Shown one piece after another: positions 1 through 8,996 of a DNA stretch of 64,000 nt. Numbering within the stretch: the stretch's first letter is position 1; each line of letters begins with the position of its first letter. Source of the DNA: JBEGHD01 sp049334165 (GTDB lineage Bacteria; Bacteroidota; Bacteroidia; Flavobacteriales_D; Sanyastnellaceae); NCBI GenBank assembly GCA_049334165.1, contig JBEGHD010000017.1. The stretch is one strand, 5' to 3'. The notes beneath the pieces are model-generated. The model was not told the origin of the DNA and did no database searches. It saw nothing but the letters and a program-made list of their open reading frames with translations. A program made the translations under genes and the position numbers.

Positions 1-2427
1 GAATCTGTTGCTGGTGAGTGCCCACAGGAAAGTGTGATTACTCGCACGTTCACTGCTACTGATGAATGCGGAAACGCTTCAACAGCAACTCAGGTTATCA
101 CAATTGTTGACACTACAGCACCAGTATTCGATGAATACGATGCAGAACTCGAAATGGCTTGTGACGATGTTATGGAAACATCACTCACAGCTACAGACAA
201 CTGCGGTGAGGTTGAAATTACAATGATTGAAGATTTTGATGCTGAAACTGGATGCATCGGAACCATCACTCGTACCTTCACAGCAGTTGACGAATGCGGA
301 AACGCTTCAACTGCAGTACAGGTAATTACACTCATCGATGAGGTTGCTCCGGTATTCGAATCATTCCCAGAGGATGTTACAGTTGAATGCGATCAGGTTC
401 CTTCCAACGAAGGTCTCAATGTAGTATTCAGTGACAACTGCTCTGAGGTAGTTCTCGAGTACAACGGAGAAGAAATCATCGAAGGTGATTGCGCTAATAA
501 CTACACGATAGAACGCACGTGGACAATCACTGATTCTTGTGGTAACAGCACTGTTGCTACCTGGACCATCAACGTGGAAGACACAACTGCTCCTGTATTC
601 GAATTTGTTCCTTCTGACGTAACATACAGTTGCGATGAGGAAATTGAATACAGTGAAGCTGCGGCATTCGACAACTGCTCTGAAGTTTCAATTGAGACTG
701 CAGTAGATACAGTTGCCGGAGATTGCCCAAGCAACTTCCAGATAGTACGCACATTCACTGCGACCGATGATTGTGGAAACACTTCTATCGATACACAAAC
801 CATTACTGTTGTTGACGAAACAGCTCCAGTTTTCACATCTGTGCCTCAAGGCAACGAAATCAGCTGTGAAGAAGAGCTGCCAACTGAAATGGCAATGGCG
901 ACTGACAACTGTGGTGAAGTGGAAGTTGCTTTCAACGATTCTATCATTGAAGGTGATTGCCCTAACAACTACCAGGTTGTAAGAATGTGGACTGCAACGG
1001 ATGAGTGTGGAAACACAGCAAGTGCAGAAACCAACTACTACATCTACGACAATACTGCACCAGAATTTGACGGTGAAGTAGAAGACGTAGTGGTTGAGTG
1101 CGCTGACGATGTTCCTGCTGTTGCAGACATCACAGCTACTGATAACTGCGGAACTGCTACCGTAACTTCTTCTACCGAGGTTCTCGATGAAGATGAGTGC
1201 GGAAACTCTGTAAGCGTAGTAACACTTACTGCAGCTGACGAATGTGGAAACACAACTGAAATCAGCTACACAGTGACAGTTGAAGACACGACAGCCCCAG
1301 AGCTTATCGGTGCTCCTGAAGACCTCGTTCTCGATTGCGATGACGAAGTACCTTCAGCACCGGAAGTGACTGCTGTTGACAACTGCGATGACAACGTAGA
1401 AGTAACTTACACTGAAGAGTTTGTAGGTGAAGCACCTGCAGAAGGTTCTGTAGATGACTGCAGAACTTACAATCCGCAAGGAGTTTCTCCAGCGTGGTCA
1501 TTGTGGTTGCAGGACTTCGAAAACGGTCTGGATTACTATGAGCTCCCTGAAGGTCAGACAGGAAACTGGGTGACTTACCCAGATGGATCTGCACACCTTA
1601 CCGGTACAGTTTACTCTACTACTCAGCCAAACCGTGGATTCGAAATCGATGTTTGGTTCGAAAACGGAATGGACTGGGATAGCTGGTCTTCACAACCATT
1701 CCCAACATCTTACAAAGATGACAACGGGTTTGCAGAAGATGACATGTTGTATGAAGATTGGACTTACTACATCATGAACAGCGACTCAGCAACACTCACT
1801 GGTGTTGGTGACTACGCAGGATCATTCCTGAACCTGTCTCACGCACCATCTAACTTGTACTTCGGATTCCAGGAAGGTCAGGCAGCGGATAACCGCACTC
1901 CTGATTACGGAATCGGTGGTTGGTTCTACTATGATGGATTCCTCAACGGACCATCATTCGAAGGAGAAGTTGAAGGTGCAGGTGACTTTGCATTTGGATT
2001 GGATTGCTGCCCAGAGTACGAGATCGTTCGCACATGGACAGCTGAAGATTGCTCAGGCAATGTTACTACTGTGAGCCAGACAATTTCTTTCGAAGACCTC
2101 GAAGAAGACGATCCAGCGCAGGATCCACAACTTGGAGACTCTGTTTATGAAGCTGAAAAAGGTGAAATCCACATTGGTGGACTTGCTCCGAACCCATCAC
2201 GCAACATGACTTACGTAGAATACACTACCAAGTCATCTCAGCGAGTGGTAATCGAAGTATTCGACCTCACAGGTCACCGCCTCGATCAGCAAAGTCAAGG
2301 TCTCTCAAAAGCTGGTGAGACTTATAGCAAGCAAATCAATACTTCAGATCTCGAGAGCGGAATCTATCTCGTGAAAGTGAGATCTGACAAAGGTGCCCAA
2401 ACTATTCGCCTCGTGGTGAGCAAGTAG
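1..2427 (+). CDS. T9SS type A surface protein with HYR/Ig-like repeats (5' end outside window)
   Basis: The reading frame is open from the first base, so the N-terminus lies upstream and about 808 residues are visible. About seven repeats of roughly 80 residues carry the signature 'D.TAP.F', then 'C', 'DNCGEV' and 'TATDECGN'. This is the pattern of HYR/Ig-like repeats in Bacteroidota adhesins, with paired cysteines in each unit. The last repeat is split by an unrelated domain of about 190 residues (around bases 1455-2005) rich in W, Y, D and G. The protein ends in a type A T9SS sorting domain ('LAPNPSRNMTYVEY', 'GIYLVKVRS'). It should therefore be exported through the outer membrane and anchored or released at the surface. 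A strong terminator follows. The role in adhesion is inferred from the architecture; no catalytic motif was seen. Confidence 0.9.
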   Translation, partial: ESVAGECPQESVITRTFTATDECGNASTATQVITIVDTTAPVFDEYDAELEMACDDVMETSLTATDNCGEVEITMIEDFDAETGCIGTITRTFTAVDECGNASTAVQVITLIDEVAPVFESFPEDVTVECDQVPSNEGLNVVFSDNCSEVVLEYNGEEIIEGDCANNYTIERTWTITDSCGNSTVATWTINVEDTTAPVFEFVPSDVTYSCDEEIEYSEAAAFDNCSEVSIETAVDTVAGDCPSNFQIVRTFTATDDCGNTSIDTQTITVVDETAPVFTSVPQGNEISCEEELPTEMAMATDNCGEVEVAFNDSIIEGDCPNNYQVVRMWTATDECGNTASAETNYYIYDNTAPEFDGEVEDVVVECADDVPAVADITATDNCGTATVTSSTEVLDEDECGNSVSVVTLTAADECGNTTEISYTVTVEDTTAPELIGAPEDLVLDCDDEVPSAPEVTAVDNCDDNVEVTYTEEFVGEAPAEGSVDDCRTYNPQGVSPAWSLWLQDFENGLDYYELPEGQTGNWVTYPDGSAHLTGTVYSTTQPNRGFEIDVWFENGMDWDSWSSQPFPTSYKDDNGFAEDDMLYEDWTYYIMNSDSATLTGVGDYAGSFLNLSHAPSNLYFGFQEGQAADNRTPDYGIGGWFYYDGFLNGPSFEGEVEGAGDFAFGLDCCPEYEIVRTWTAEDCSGNVTTVSQTISFEDLEEDDPAQDPQLGDSVYEAEKGEIHIGGLAPNPSRNMTYVEYTTKSSQRVVIEVFDLTGHRLDQQSQGLSKAGETYSKQINTSDLESGIYLVKVRSDKGAQTIRLVVSK

Positions 2428-2452
2428 GGACATCTAAATAGATAACTCAATA

Positions 2453-2489
2453 AAAGCCTCCGGAAGCATTGCTTTCGGAGGCTTTTTTT
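2453..2489 (+). terminator. Rho-independent terminator of the T9SS repeat protein
   Basis: A 15-bp stem with one G-T wobble (AAAGCCTCCGGAAGC, loop ATT, then GCTTTCGGAGGCTTT) runs into seven T. It starts about 25 bases after the stop codon and separates this gene from priA. Confidence 0.9.
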
Positions 2490-2545
2490 GTTTGCAAACC
2501 TACCTTGTGTAATCCAAAAAAATCATTCAATTTGCTTTCTCTAAG

Positions 2546-5023
2546 ATGGCAGATCAAACAACTTTTGTAGACGTAGTAGTCCCGCTGGCAATTCCAAATT
2601 TGCTCACTTATCGCGTTCCGCGAGAGATCGAAAACGAAGTACTTGTGGGGCAGAGGATCGTGGTACAGCTCGGCAAAAGCAAACTTTACACAGCCCTCAT
2701 CCGAAAAATTCACAACCAGGCTCCGGCTAAATATCAGGCGAAGTACGTGGAGTCGTTGCTCGATGAAAGACCCGTGGTTCATGAATCGCAGTTTCGACTA
2801 TGGGAATGGATGGCAGGCTATTACATGTGCACATTAGGAGAAGTGATGAACGCAGCCTTGCCCAGTAGTCTAAAGTTGGCAAGCGAAACAAAAGTGATGA
2901 TTGATGACGACTGGGACGGGATTGTAGACGATCTCAGCGATAAAGCCTACATAATTGTTGAAGCACTGCAGGTGCAAGAAACGCTTACCCTCAAAGACAT
3001 CTCCGATATACTCGGGCAAAAAACTGTGCAACCGATTGTTAACCAATTGGTGGCTGCCGGAGTGGTGATCACCGAAGAGGACATGAAGCGAAAGTACCGA
3101 CCAAAGATTGTCGAGTACGTAAAACTTTCGCCCACCGCAAAAGAAGAAGAGAATCTAAGTGGTATTCTGGATGATCTTGATAAAAGAGCTCCCAAGCAGA
3201 TGGAGCTGCTCATGTCTTACCTAAAGATGAGTAAACACTTTGAAGGCGACCCGCAACCTGTGAAGAAATTGGATCTTCAGAAGAGCGTTGATGGAAATGC
3301 AAGTCTGGTGAATGCGCTGGTCAAAAAGGATGTTTTTCAAATTGAAGGAGTGCAGGTGGGGCGAATCGATGACGGAGCTGAAAATGTTCAGGCATCGTTT
3401 GGTTTGAGTGACGATCAGCAAGGAGCTCTCGAAGAAATTGAAAAGCATTTTGAAGATAAAGATGTCACGCTATTCCATGGAGTGACCTCCTCGGGAAAGA
3501 CTGAAGTTTATGTGAAACTGATTGAAGAGCACCTGAAAAAGGGCGAGCAGGTTTTGTTTTTGCTCCCTGAAATTGCTCTCACCACTCAGCTCATTAACCG
3601 CTTGCGCAGGTTTTTTGGAACCCGCATTGGCGTGTACCATTCGCGTTTCAATCAGAACGAAAGGGTAGAGGTTTGGAACGATGTCCTCAAGTCCGGCAAC
3701 GGTAAGTACGACATCGTGATAGGACCAAGGTCTGCTTTGTTTTTACCTTTTAAAAAACTCGGTCTGGTGATAGTTGACGAAGAGCACGAGTCGTCTTACA
3801 AGCAGTTCGACCCGGCTCCTCGCTACAACGCCCGTGACATGGCCATAGTTTTGGCGAAGATTCACAAGGCGAAAGTGCTGCTAGGGTCCGCTACTCCATC
3901 CATAGAATCTTTTTGGAATGCGGAGCACGAACGATACGGTCTGGTGAAGTTGACAAAGCGATTCGGTGGCATTCAGATGCCCGAGATTCACTGTGCGGAT
4001 ATTCGCATGGAAATGAAGAGCAAAACCATGAAATCCATTTTTACGAGCTACCTGCTCAGGGAAATGGAAGAAGTGCTCAAGGAAAACGGGCAAATCATTT
4101 TATTTCAAAACAGGCGCGGCTACGCACCGCTCTGGCAATGCAACATCTGCGGCTGGGTTCCTAACTGCACGCGTTGCGATGTAAGCCTCACTTACCACAA
4201 GTATTCTCACAGTTTGAAATGCCACTATTGTGGCTACAGCACCAACCCACCAACAACATGCGATGCTTGTGGAAGCAGTGACCTGAAAATGCTCGGTTTT
4301 GGAACTGAAAAGATCGAGGAGGAGCTCTCGACTTTTTTGCCAAAGGCTAAAATTGCCCGAATGGATCTCGATACTACGCGGTCTAAAAATGCCTATCAAA
4401 ATCTCATCTTCGATTTCGAAGAAGGAAAGATCGATATCCTGGTTGGAACGCAGATGGTAACCAAGGGTCTCGATTTCGATAATGTGAGGCTGGTAGGAAT
4501 TTTAAATGCCGATCAGATGCTCAACTTTCCTGACTTCAGGTCCTTTGAAAGGTCCTATCAACTGATGGCGCAAGTTGCTGGGCGTGCAGGAAGAAAAGGC
4601 GACAGAGGAAAAGTGATTATCCAAACCTACACGCCCGACCACTGGATTATCCAGCAGGTGATGCACAATCAGTACGAGGAAATGTATCGACAGGAAATCT
4701 TTGAAAGGAAGAGTTATTACTATCCGCCTTTTTACCGACTGATTTATCTGACGCTAAAGCACCGCGACAAGCAGCTGATTGAGCGTGCCGCTAACTACAT
4801 GGCGGACGATCTTCGTAAACTTTTTGGTAACCGCGTGCTGGGTCCTGAAATGCCCTACGTTTCCAGAATCTACAACAAGTATTTATTTGAGATAAAGCTC
4901 AAGCTCGAGCGTGATGCTTCACCGGCAAAGTTCAAGGAAATGCTCAATGAGAAAATAATAGCGTTTAAAGCGCAACCGGATTTCAAGCAAGTACAGGTTG
5001 TCATTGATGTCGACCCGATGTAG
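2546..5023 (+). CDS. priA: Primosomal protein N' (PriA helicase)
   Basis: PriA is a superfamily 2 3'-to-5' DNA helicase that reloads the replisome at stalled forks. The order of parts fits: an N-terminal DNA-binding domain (about residues 10-110), a helicase core with Walker A 'GVTSSGKT' near residue 311 and the DEEH box near 410, and eight cysteines in CxxC pairs (about 532-580) that form the two-zinc module. These are followed by motifs 'GTQMVTKGLDF' and 'QVAGRAGR'. The length of 825 residues is normal for Bacteroidota PriA. The gene is a single unit after a strong terminator. Its stop lies three bases from the stop of the convergent pentein gene, so no separate terminator fits between them. 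Confidence 0.96.
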   Translation: MADQTTFVDVVVPLAIPNLLTYRVPREIENEVLVGQRIVVQLGKSKLYTALIRKIHNQAPAKYQAKYVESLLDERPVVHESQFRLWEWMAGYYMCTLGEVMNAALPSSLKLASETKVMIDDDWDGIVDDLSDKAYIIVEALQVQETLTLKDISDILGQKTVQPIVNQLVAAGVVITEEDMKRKYRPKIVEYVKLSPTAKEEENLSGILDDLDKRAPKQMELLMSYLKMSKHFEGDPQPVKKLDLQKSVDGNASLVNALVKKDVFQIEGVQVGRIDDGAENVQASFGLSDDQQGALEEIEKHFEDKDVTLFHGVTSSGKTEVYVKLIEEHLKKGEQVLFLLPEIALTTQLINRLRRFFGTRIGVYHSRFNQNERVEVWNDVLKSGNGKYDIVIGPRSALFLPFKKLGLVIVDEEHESSYKQFDPAPRYNARDMAIVLAKIHKAKVLLGSATPSIESFWNAEHERYGLVKLTKRFGGIQMPEIHCADIRMEMKSKTMKSIFTSYLLREMEEVLKENGQIILFQNRRGYAPLWQCNICGWVPNCTRCDVSLTYHKYSHSLKCHYCGYSTNPPTTCDACGSSDLKMLGFGTEKIEEELSTFLPKAKIARMDLDTTRSKNAYQNLIFDFEEGKIDILVGTQMVTKGLDFDNVRLVGILNADQMLNFPDFRSFERSYQLMAQVAGRAGRKGDRGKVIIQTYTPDHWIIQQVMHNQYEEMYRQEIFERKSYYYPPFYRLIYLTLKHRDKQLIERAANYMADDLRKLFGNRVLGPEMPYVSRIYNKYLFEIKLKLERDASPAKFKEMLNEKIIAFKAQPDFKQVQVVIDVDPM

Positions 5024-5026
5024 CCG

Positions 5027-5899
5027 CTATTGGCGAACCAGTGGCATGGTGCAACATCTGAAAGAGCCACCTGTTTTTGGAGCTCCGTCAAAATCAATTT
5101 CGATTACTCTAATACCTATCTCTCGCATTTTTTGATTTACCCGCCTACAGTCTGGGTGCGATCTGGCAATTACCGTTTGCTGATCCACCGAAAGCACATT
5201 GGTAGCGAGCGCCTGTTGCTCAACCCGGTTGACAGTAATGAAGGAATAAGTGTCCTGGATATAAGGTGGAATTTCAGCAAAACCTTCCGGATAGATGAGA
5301 GCATGCTCCTTCCCAACTGGATTGAAAGTGCAATCGAGATGAAGCACGTTTTCCCCTTTTTCCGGCTTGGTGGTTTGCACTGCATGCACCTCGTATTTTT
5401 CACCAAATTGATCTCGCAGCCATTCAAATCCATCCAGATTACTTCTCTGACTGATGCCAACGAGGATTCTTCCTTTATCAATCATGATATCGCCACCTTC
5501 CAAAAAACAACCTGAAGGAGGAAGAAGCACGTCAGGTTCGTCCCCGGAAAAATCTTCGATCAACGGAAAGATGCCAGCACTTTCATAGCGCCTGCTTTTC
5601 TTCACCATATTGCATAAAATCAACTTGTCGTCAATCGTTACGGCAATATCGCGCGGAGTTAGCTGATCGTAAACGAATTTGCCTACGTAGTGTGGTGTGC
5701 GAACTTCAACACCTTCGTCTTCAAGAGCCTTGTGAAATCCCTCAAACTCAGATTTGAGCTGATCTATTTTTGGAAGACCTTTTTCCTGATCAGCATTCAC
5801 GATTTCGGTGTATGCGTCAACCTTTCTGTATCCTTCCCATCGGCCGATTATCACAGTTTTAAGTTTGTCAGTTTCATTTCTTTGAGTAAAAGTTTTCAT
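5027..5899 (-). CDS. Pentein-family guanidino enzyme (arginine deiminase/DDAH/amidinotransferase-like)
   Basis: The 290-residue protein has the spaced catalytic signatures of guanidine-modifying penteins: 'FLEGGD' around residue 132, 'HLDCTFNP' around 200 (general base His) and the C-terminal 'GGSFRCCTMPL', where Cys282 aligns with the nucleophile of arginine deiminase and DDAH. These enzymes form a covalent amidino-cysteine intermediate and then hydrolyse it or transfer it. Size and motifs fit a DDAH/arginine-deiminase or amidinotransferase subgroup; the substrate cannot be read from the sequence. The gene is translationally coupled (ATGA overlap) to the PLP enzyme upstream, so the two probably act in one pathway. 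Family assignment is firm; activity is open. Confidence 0.85.
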   Translation of the reverse strand: MKTFTQRNETDKLKTVIIGRWEGYRKVDAYTEIVNADQEKGLPKIDQLKSEFEGFHKALEDEGVEVRTPHYVGKFVYDQLTPRDIAVTIDDKLILCNMVKKSRRYESAGIFPLIEDFSGDEPDVLLPPSGCFLEGGDIMIDKGRILVGISQRSNLDGFEWLRDQFGEKYEVHAVQTTKPEKGENVLHLDCTFNPVGKEHALIYPEGFAEIPPYIQDTYSFITVNRVEQQALATNVLSVDQQTVIARSHPDCRRVNQKMREIGIRVIEIDFDGAPKTGGSFRCCTMPLVRQ

Positions 5900-7335
5900 G
5901 TCGTTTTGGTCAGTGATTTATTGAGTTGTTCAAATGCATTTTCCAGTTCCCGGATATCTTTACCCACCTCAATCAGTCTTCCTTTTTTATGTTCAAAGTC
6001 TTTGATTCTTACATGCGACTCTCGTGGTATGGCGCTACGCATCGTTTCTTTCAGGTTATTCTCGCCTTCGAGAAGCTTTTCAAGCATTTGTTGGGCTTTG
6101 GCGCCATGTCCAGTGATTATTGCCACAGCGTTAGATTGGCTGTCCAGTATTTTGTCCAAAGTCATTTGTCTGATGGCTGCGAGAGTAGTTAAAGATGCAG
6201 GTTCGGGCAGCATTTGTTGGTTTGTGACGAGTTCTGTTTCTGTGCTTAGAAATTCTTTGAGCACTTCCCTGATATCATCCTTGGTAACTTCCACAGCTCT
6301 TCCTTCCGACTCGATAAGTGCTTTTGTGGCTTCGACACTGTCGTAGCCTTCTTCGGCCAAAATAATACTACCGATTTCCAAATCATTTTGATCAACCTTG
6401 GCGAGATCACATACAGCGGGTTTGTGAATCATATTTTTTTCGAAGGCCTGAAAAACCGGGGACGCGTTTTTTATTCCTGCCGAAACCATGGTAGGCAATT
6501 CTTCAATCAGACCAAGTTTCTTGAGCTCTTTGAAGCCTCGCCAAATGCCTGCAAGACAACTTCCGTTTCCTGTGGGTACAACCACCAAATCGGGGACGAG
6601 CCAATCTGCATTCTGTTCTTTTGAAAATTGTTTTACAATCTCAATGGCCATGGTTTTGTCTCCCAGTGTGCGAAAGGGATTGCGCACCGACCAATTGTCA
6701 AAATTATTTTCTACGAAAAAATCTCTGGAATTGAGCTCGGCAAATAACCGATAGCCCGATTCGTAGTTGGTTTTGTCATCTCCAATGCGTATCACGTCCG
6801 AGCCGAGATTTCTGATGTATTCCACTTTTTCGGGATATGTGTCTCCTGCAACGCACGTCACCAGTTTGAAGCGGAGATGAGCTGCGAAAAGTGCCGCTGA
6901 AGCTGCCGCATTACCCGAAGAGTAAATCACGGCTTTTTCCTTTCCGATAGAGCGGCTGTGAAGCGCTGTCATTAAGGTTTCGCGATCTTTAAAACAGCCA
7001 CTCGGATTGGCTCCTTCGTCTTTAGCGAAAATGGTTGTGCCCCACTGTTTGCCCAATTTCTCGAGTTTCTCGAATGGAGTGCATCCGATTTTCAGATTGA
7101 CGTCATCGGCATGGTGTCGATAGGGTGTGAAATAGTATTGAAGAATTCCCTGAGTACTTTCGAGGTCAAATATTAAAAGAGATTCGATAGCGCTCGCCTT
7201 TTCATTCTTTTTGAGGCGATAAACCATGTCCATCAAACGGTACTGTTTGTACCAGGTTGGTTGATCGCAATGACAGGCATAGTTTGCATAATCGTTTTCT
7301 CGGTTGCACTTGAGGCATTTTTGAACAAATCTCAA
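5896..7335 (-). CDS. Threonine synthase-like PLP enzyme (fold type II) with zinc-ribbon N-terminus
   Basis: The 479-residue protein starts with a zinc ribbon (Cys 7, 10, 21 and 23), then a fold-type II PLP domain. The Schiff-base lysine is K116 in 'SGCFKDRE', the phosphate/substrate loop is 'SSGNAAAS', and the glycine-rich cofactor loop is 'VVPTGNGS'. This is the zinc-ribbon threonine synthase class, distinct from the N-terminally different ThrC common in this phylum, so a paralogous function is possible. No ATG precedes the zinc ribbon and the frame closes upstream. A TTG start is therefore chosen, because the first internal ATG (codon 35) would remove the ribbon. It is first gene of a two-gene operon with the pentein enzyme (4-base overlap). 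Confidence 0.82.
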   Translation of the reverse strand: MRFVQKCLKCNRENDYANYACHCDQPTWYKQYRLMDMVYRLKKNEKASAIESLLIFDLESTQGILQYYFTPYRHHADDVNLKIGCTPFEKLEKLGKQWGTTIFAKDEGANPSGCFKDRETLMTALHSRSIGKEKAVIYSSGNAAASAALFAAHLRFKLVTCVAGDTYPEKVEYIRNLGSDVIRIGDDKTNYESGYRLFAELNSRDFFVENNFDNWSVRNPFRTLGDKTMAIEIVKQFSKEQNADWLVPDLVVVPTGNGSCLAGIWRGFKELKKLGLIEELPTMVSAGIKNASPVFQAFEKNMIHKPAVCDLAKVDQNDLEIGSIILAEEGYDSVEATKALIESEGRAVEVTKDDIREVLKEFLSTETELVTNQQMLPEPASLTTLAAIRQMTLDKILDSQSNAVAIITGHGAKAQQMLEKLLEGENNLKETMRSAIPRESHVRIKDFEHKKGRLIEVGKDIRELENAFEQLNKSLTKTT

Positions 7336-7535
7336 AACTAGATTTTTTGATTTCGTTGCCCTATAGAGCTTTTCTTTAGGGCGCTGCCTTATAAGTTAAA
7401 AAAATAAAGGAGAGCTGAATGGATCCGGAAAAGCCTGATTCGGAACCTTGTCAAAGCGTTTTTAAGAGTTAACTTTAGCTGCCGGGAAAAAAGTGAACAG
7501 CAAATGGTCAGCTGTTGATATATCCTGACTTTTGA

Positions 7536-7568
7536 TTTGGGGATTTTTAAGGTGAAAAAGTATATTTG
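7536..7568 (+). promoter_or_regulatory. Bacteroidota-type promoter of dnaN
   Basis: TTTG, a 21-bp spacer and TATATTTG match the Bacteroidota -33/-7 pattern. The box ends about 110 bases before the dnaN start, giving a leader of about 100 nt. It lies in the 344-bp gap between the divergent PLP-enzyme gene and dnaN, in which nothing else was recognised. Confidence 0.65.
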
Positions 7569-7679
7569 CCATCCACCAGCGCAAAGGCTTTTATCCTTTT
7601 TGAAGTTGGTTGATTTTTACTCAGGCAGTAAAATAAAACCTCAGATAAAACCACTTGCGATAACGAGAAGAAAAGAACA

Positions 7680-8801
7680 ATGAAATTTTTAGTTAACAGC
7701 AACTCGCTCCTCAAGCAACTGCAAACGCTTAGCGGAGTTTTGAACTCCAGCAATACGCTTCCAATTCTAGACAACTTTTTGTTTGAGATTAAGGATTCTC
7801 AGTTGACGATTGCAGCTTCGGATCTGGAAACAACCATGACCACAAAAATGGCGATCGAAGCCAAAGAAGACGGTTTGATTGCTATTCCGGCAAGAATGCT
7901 CCTCGACACTTTGAAGGCATTTCCCGAGCAGCCGCTCACTTTTACGGTTGACGAGAAGACCTTTATGGTGGAGATTTCTTCGGACTTTGGTAAATACAAG
8001 CTCTCCGGTTACAATGGAGACGAGTTTCCGAAGGCTCCGGAAATTGATGACAGTTCTTCAATTGAGCTGGATGGAGATGTTCTGGCGCAGGCCATTAACA
8101 AAACAATTTTTGCTACGGGTGTAGATGACCTGAGACCGGTGATGTCTGGGATTTTCTTCGAACTCGATTCTGACTCAATAAAATTTGTAGCTACCGATGC
8201 CCACAGGCTGGTTCGCTACACCAGAACCGATCTTTCTGCTGGTGGCGGTGCATCTTTCATTGTGCCAAAAAAGCCGCTTAATCTGCTGAAAAACATTGTA
8301 GCCAATGCTGAGTCTAAAGTTGTTCTCAACTACACCGACTCAAATGCTTACTTCACTTTCGACAACATCTCGCTGATGTGTCGCCTGATCGAAGGAAAGT
8401 ATCCAAACTACAATGCGGTTATTCCAAACGAAAACCCAAACAAACTCACAATTGGTCGTCAGGACCTGCTCAACTCGATCAAAAGGGTTTCGATTTTTGC
8501 CAACAAAACCACTCACCAGGTGAGGCTAAAAATCAACGGAAGTGAACTGACCATTTCTGCTGAAGATCTCGATTTTGCAAATGAAGCCAACGAGCGACTC
8601 ACTTGCAGCTTTGAGGGCGAAGACATGGAAATCGGGTTCAACTCAAAATTCATCATGGACATGCTCGGAAATATCAGTTCCGACAACATTATTATGGAAC
8701 TTTCTGCTCCAAATCGCGCGGGAATTATCCTTCCTGAAGAAGGCGAGGATGAAGGTGAGGATATTCTGATGTTGGTGATGCCGGTCATGCTCAACAGCTA
8801 G
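7680..8801 (+). CDS. dnaN: DNA polymerase III beta subunit (sliding clamp)
   Basis: DnaN forms the ring-shaped dimer that tethers DNA polymerase III to DNA. The 373 residues are the usual length and hold three clamp domains. Family signatures are 'LPILDNFLFEI' near the N-terminus, 'RPVMSGIFFEL' and 'ATDAHRLVRYT' in the middle domain, and the C-terminal 'LMLVMPVMLN', the end that forms the partner-binding pocket. As often in Bacteroidota, the gene stands alone and not next to dnaA. It has its own promoter and probably ends at a hairpin that overlaps the 3' end of the convergent rhomboid gene. Confidence 0.97.
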   Translation: MKFLVNSNSLLKQLQTLSGVLNSSNTLPILDNFLFEIKDSQLTIAASDLETTMTTKMAIEAKEDGLIAIPARMLLDTLKAFPEQPLTFTVDEKTFMVEISSDFGKYKLSGYNGDEFPKAPEIDDSSSIELDGDVLAQAINKTIFATGVDDLRPVMSGIFFELDSDSIKFVATDAHRLVRYTRTDLSAGGGASFIVPKKPLNLLKNIVANAESKVVLNYTDSNAYFTFDNISLMCRLIEGKYPNYNAVIPNENPNKLTIGRQDLLNSIKRVSIFANKTTHQVRLKINGSELTISAEDLDFANEANERLTCSFEGEDMEIGFNSKFIMDMLGNISSDNIIMELSAPNRAGIILPEEGEDEGEDILMLVMPVMLNS

Positions 8802-8996
8802 TGGCTGGTTATAAAGACCGAGAGCTGCGTTATGCTTGTTTTGAAAACAGTCATTCACCAAAGTGAACTCCTTGATTTTAAAAACTTCGCAGGCCTTGCT
8901 CTCGAACATTCTAACTCAGCCATACCTTAACACTAAATTTGTCTGACAGCGAATCCAGCGGGTTCGAATATTTTCCTGCTTTCTTAAAAATATCAA

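Noticed and set aside
5690..6346. Long + strand frame of 218 codons inside the PLP enzyme gene
   Set aside because: It lies opposite strong PLP-enzyme motifs, has low-complexity serine-rich content and no start context; it is a shadow of the true gene.
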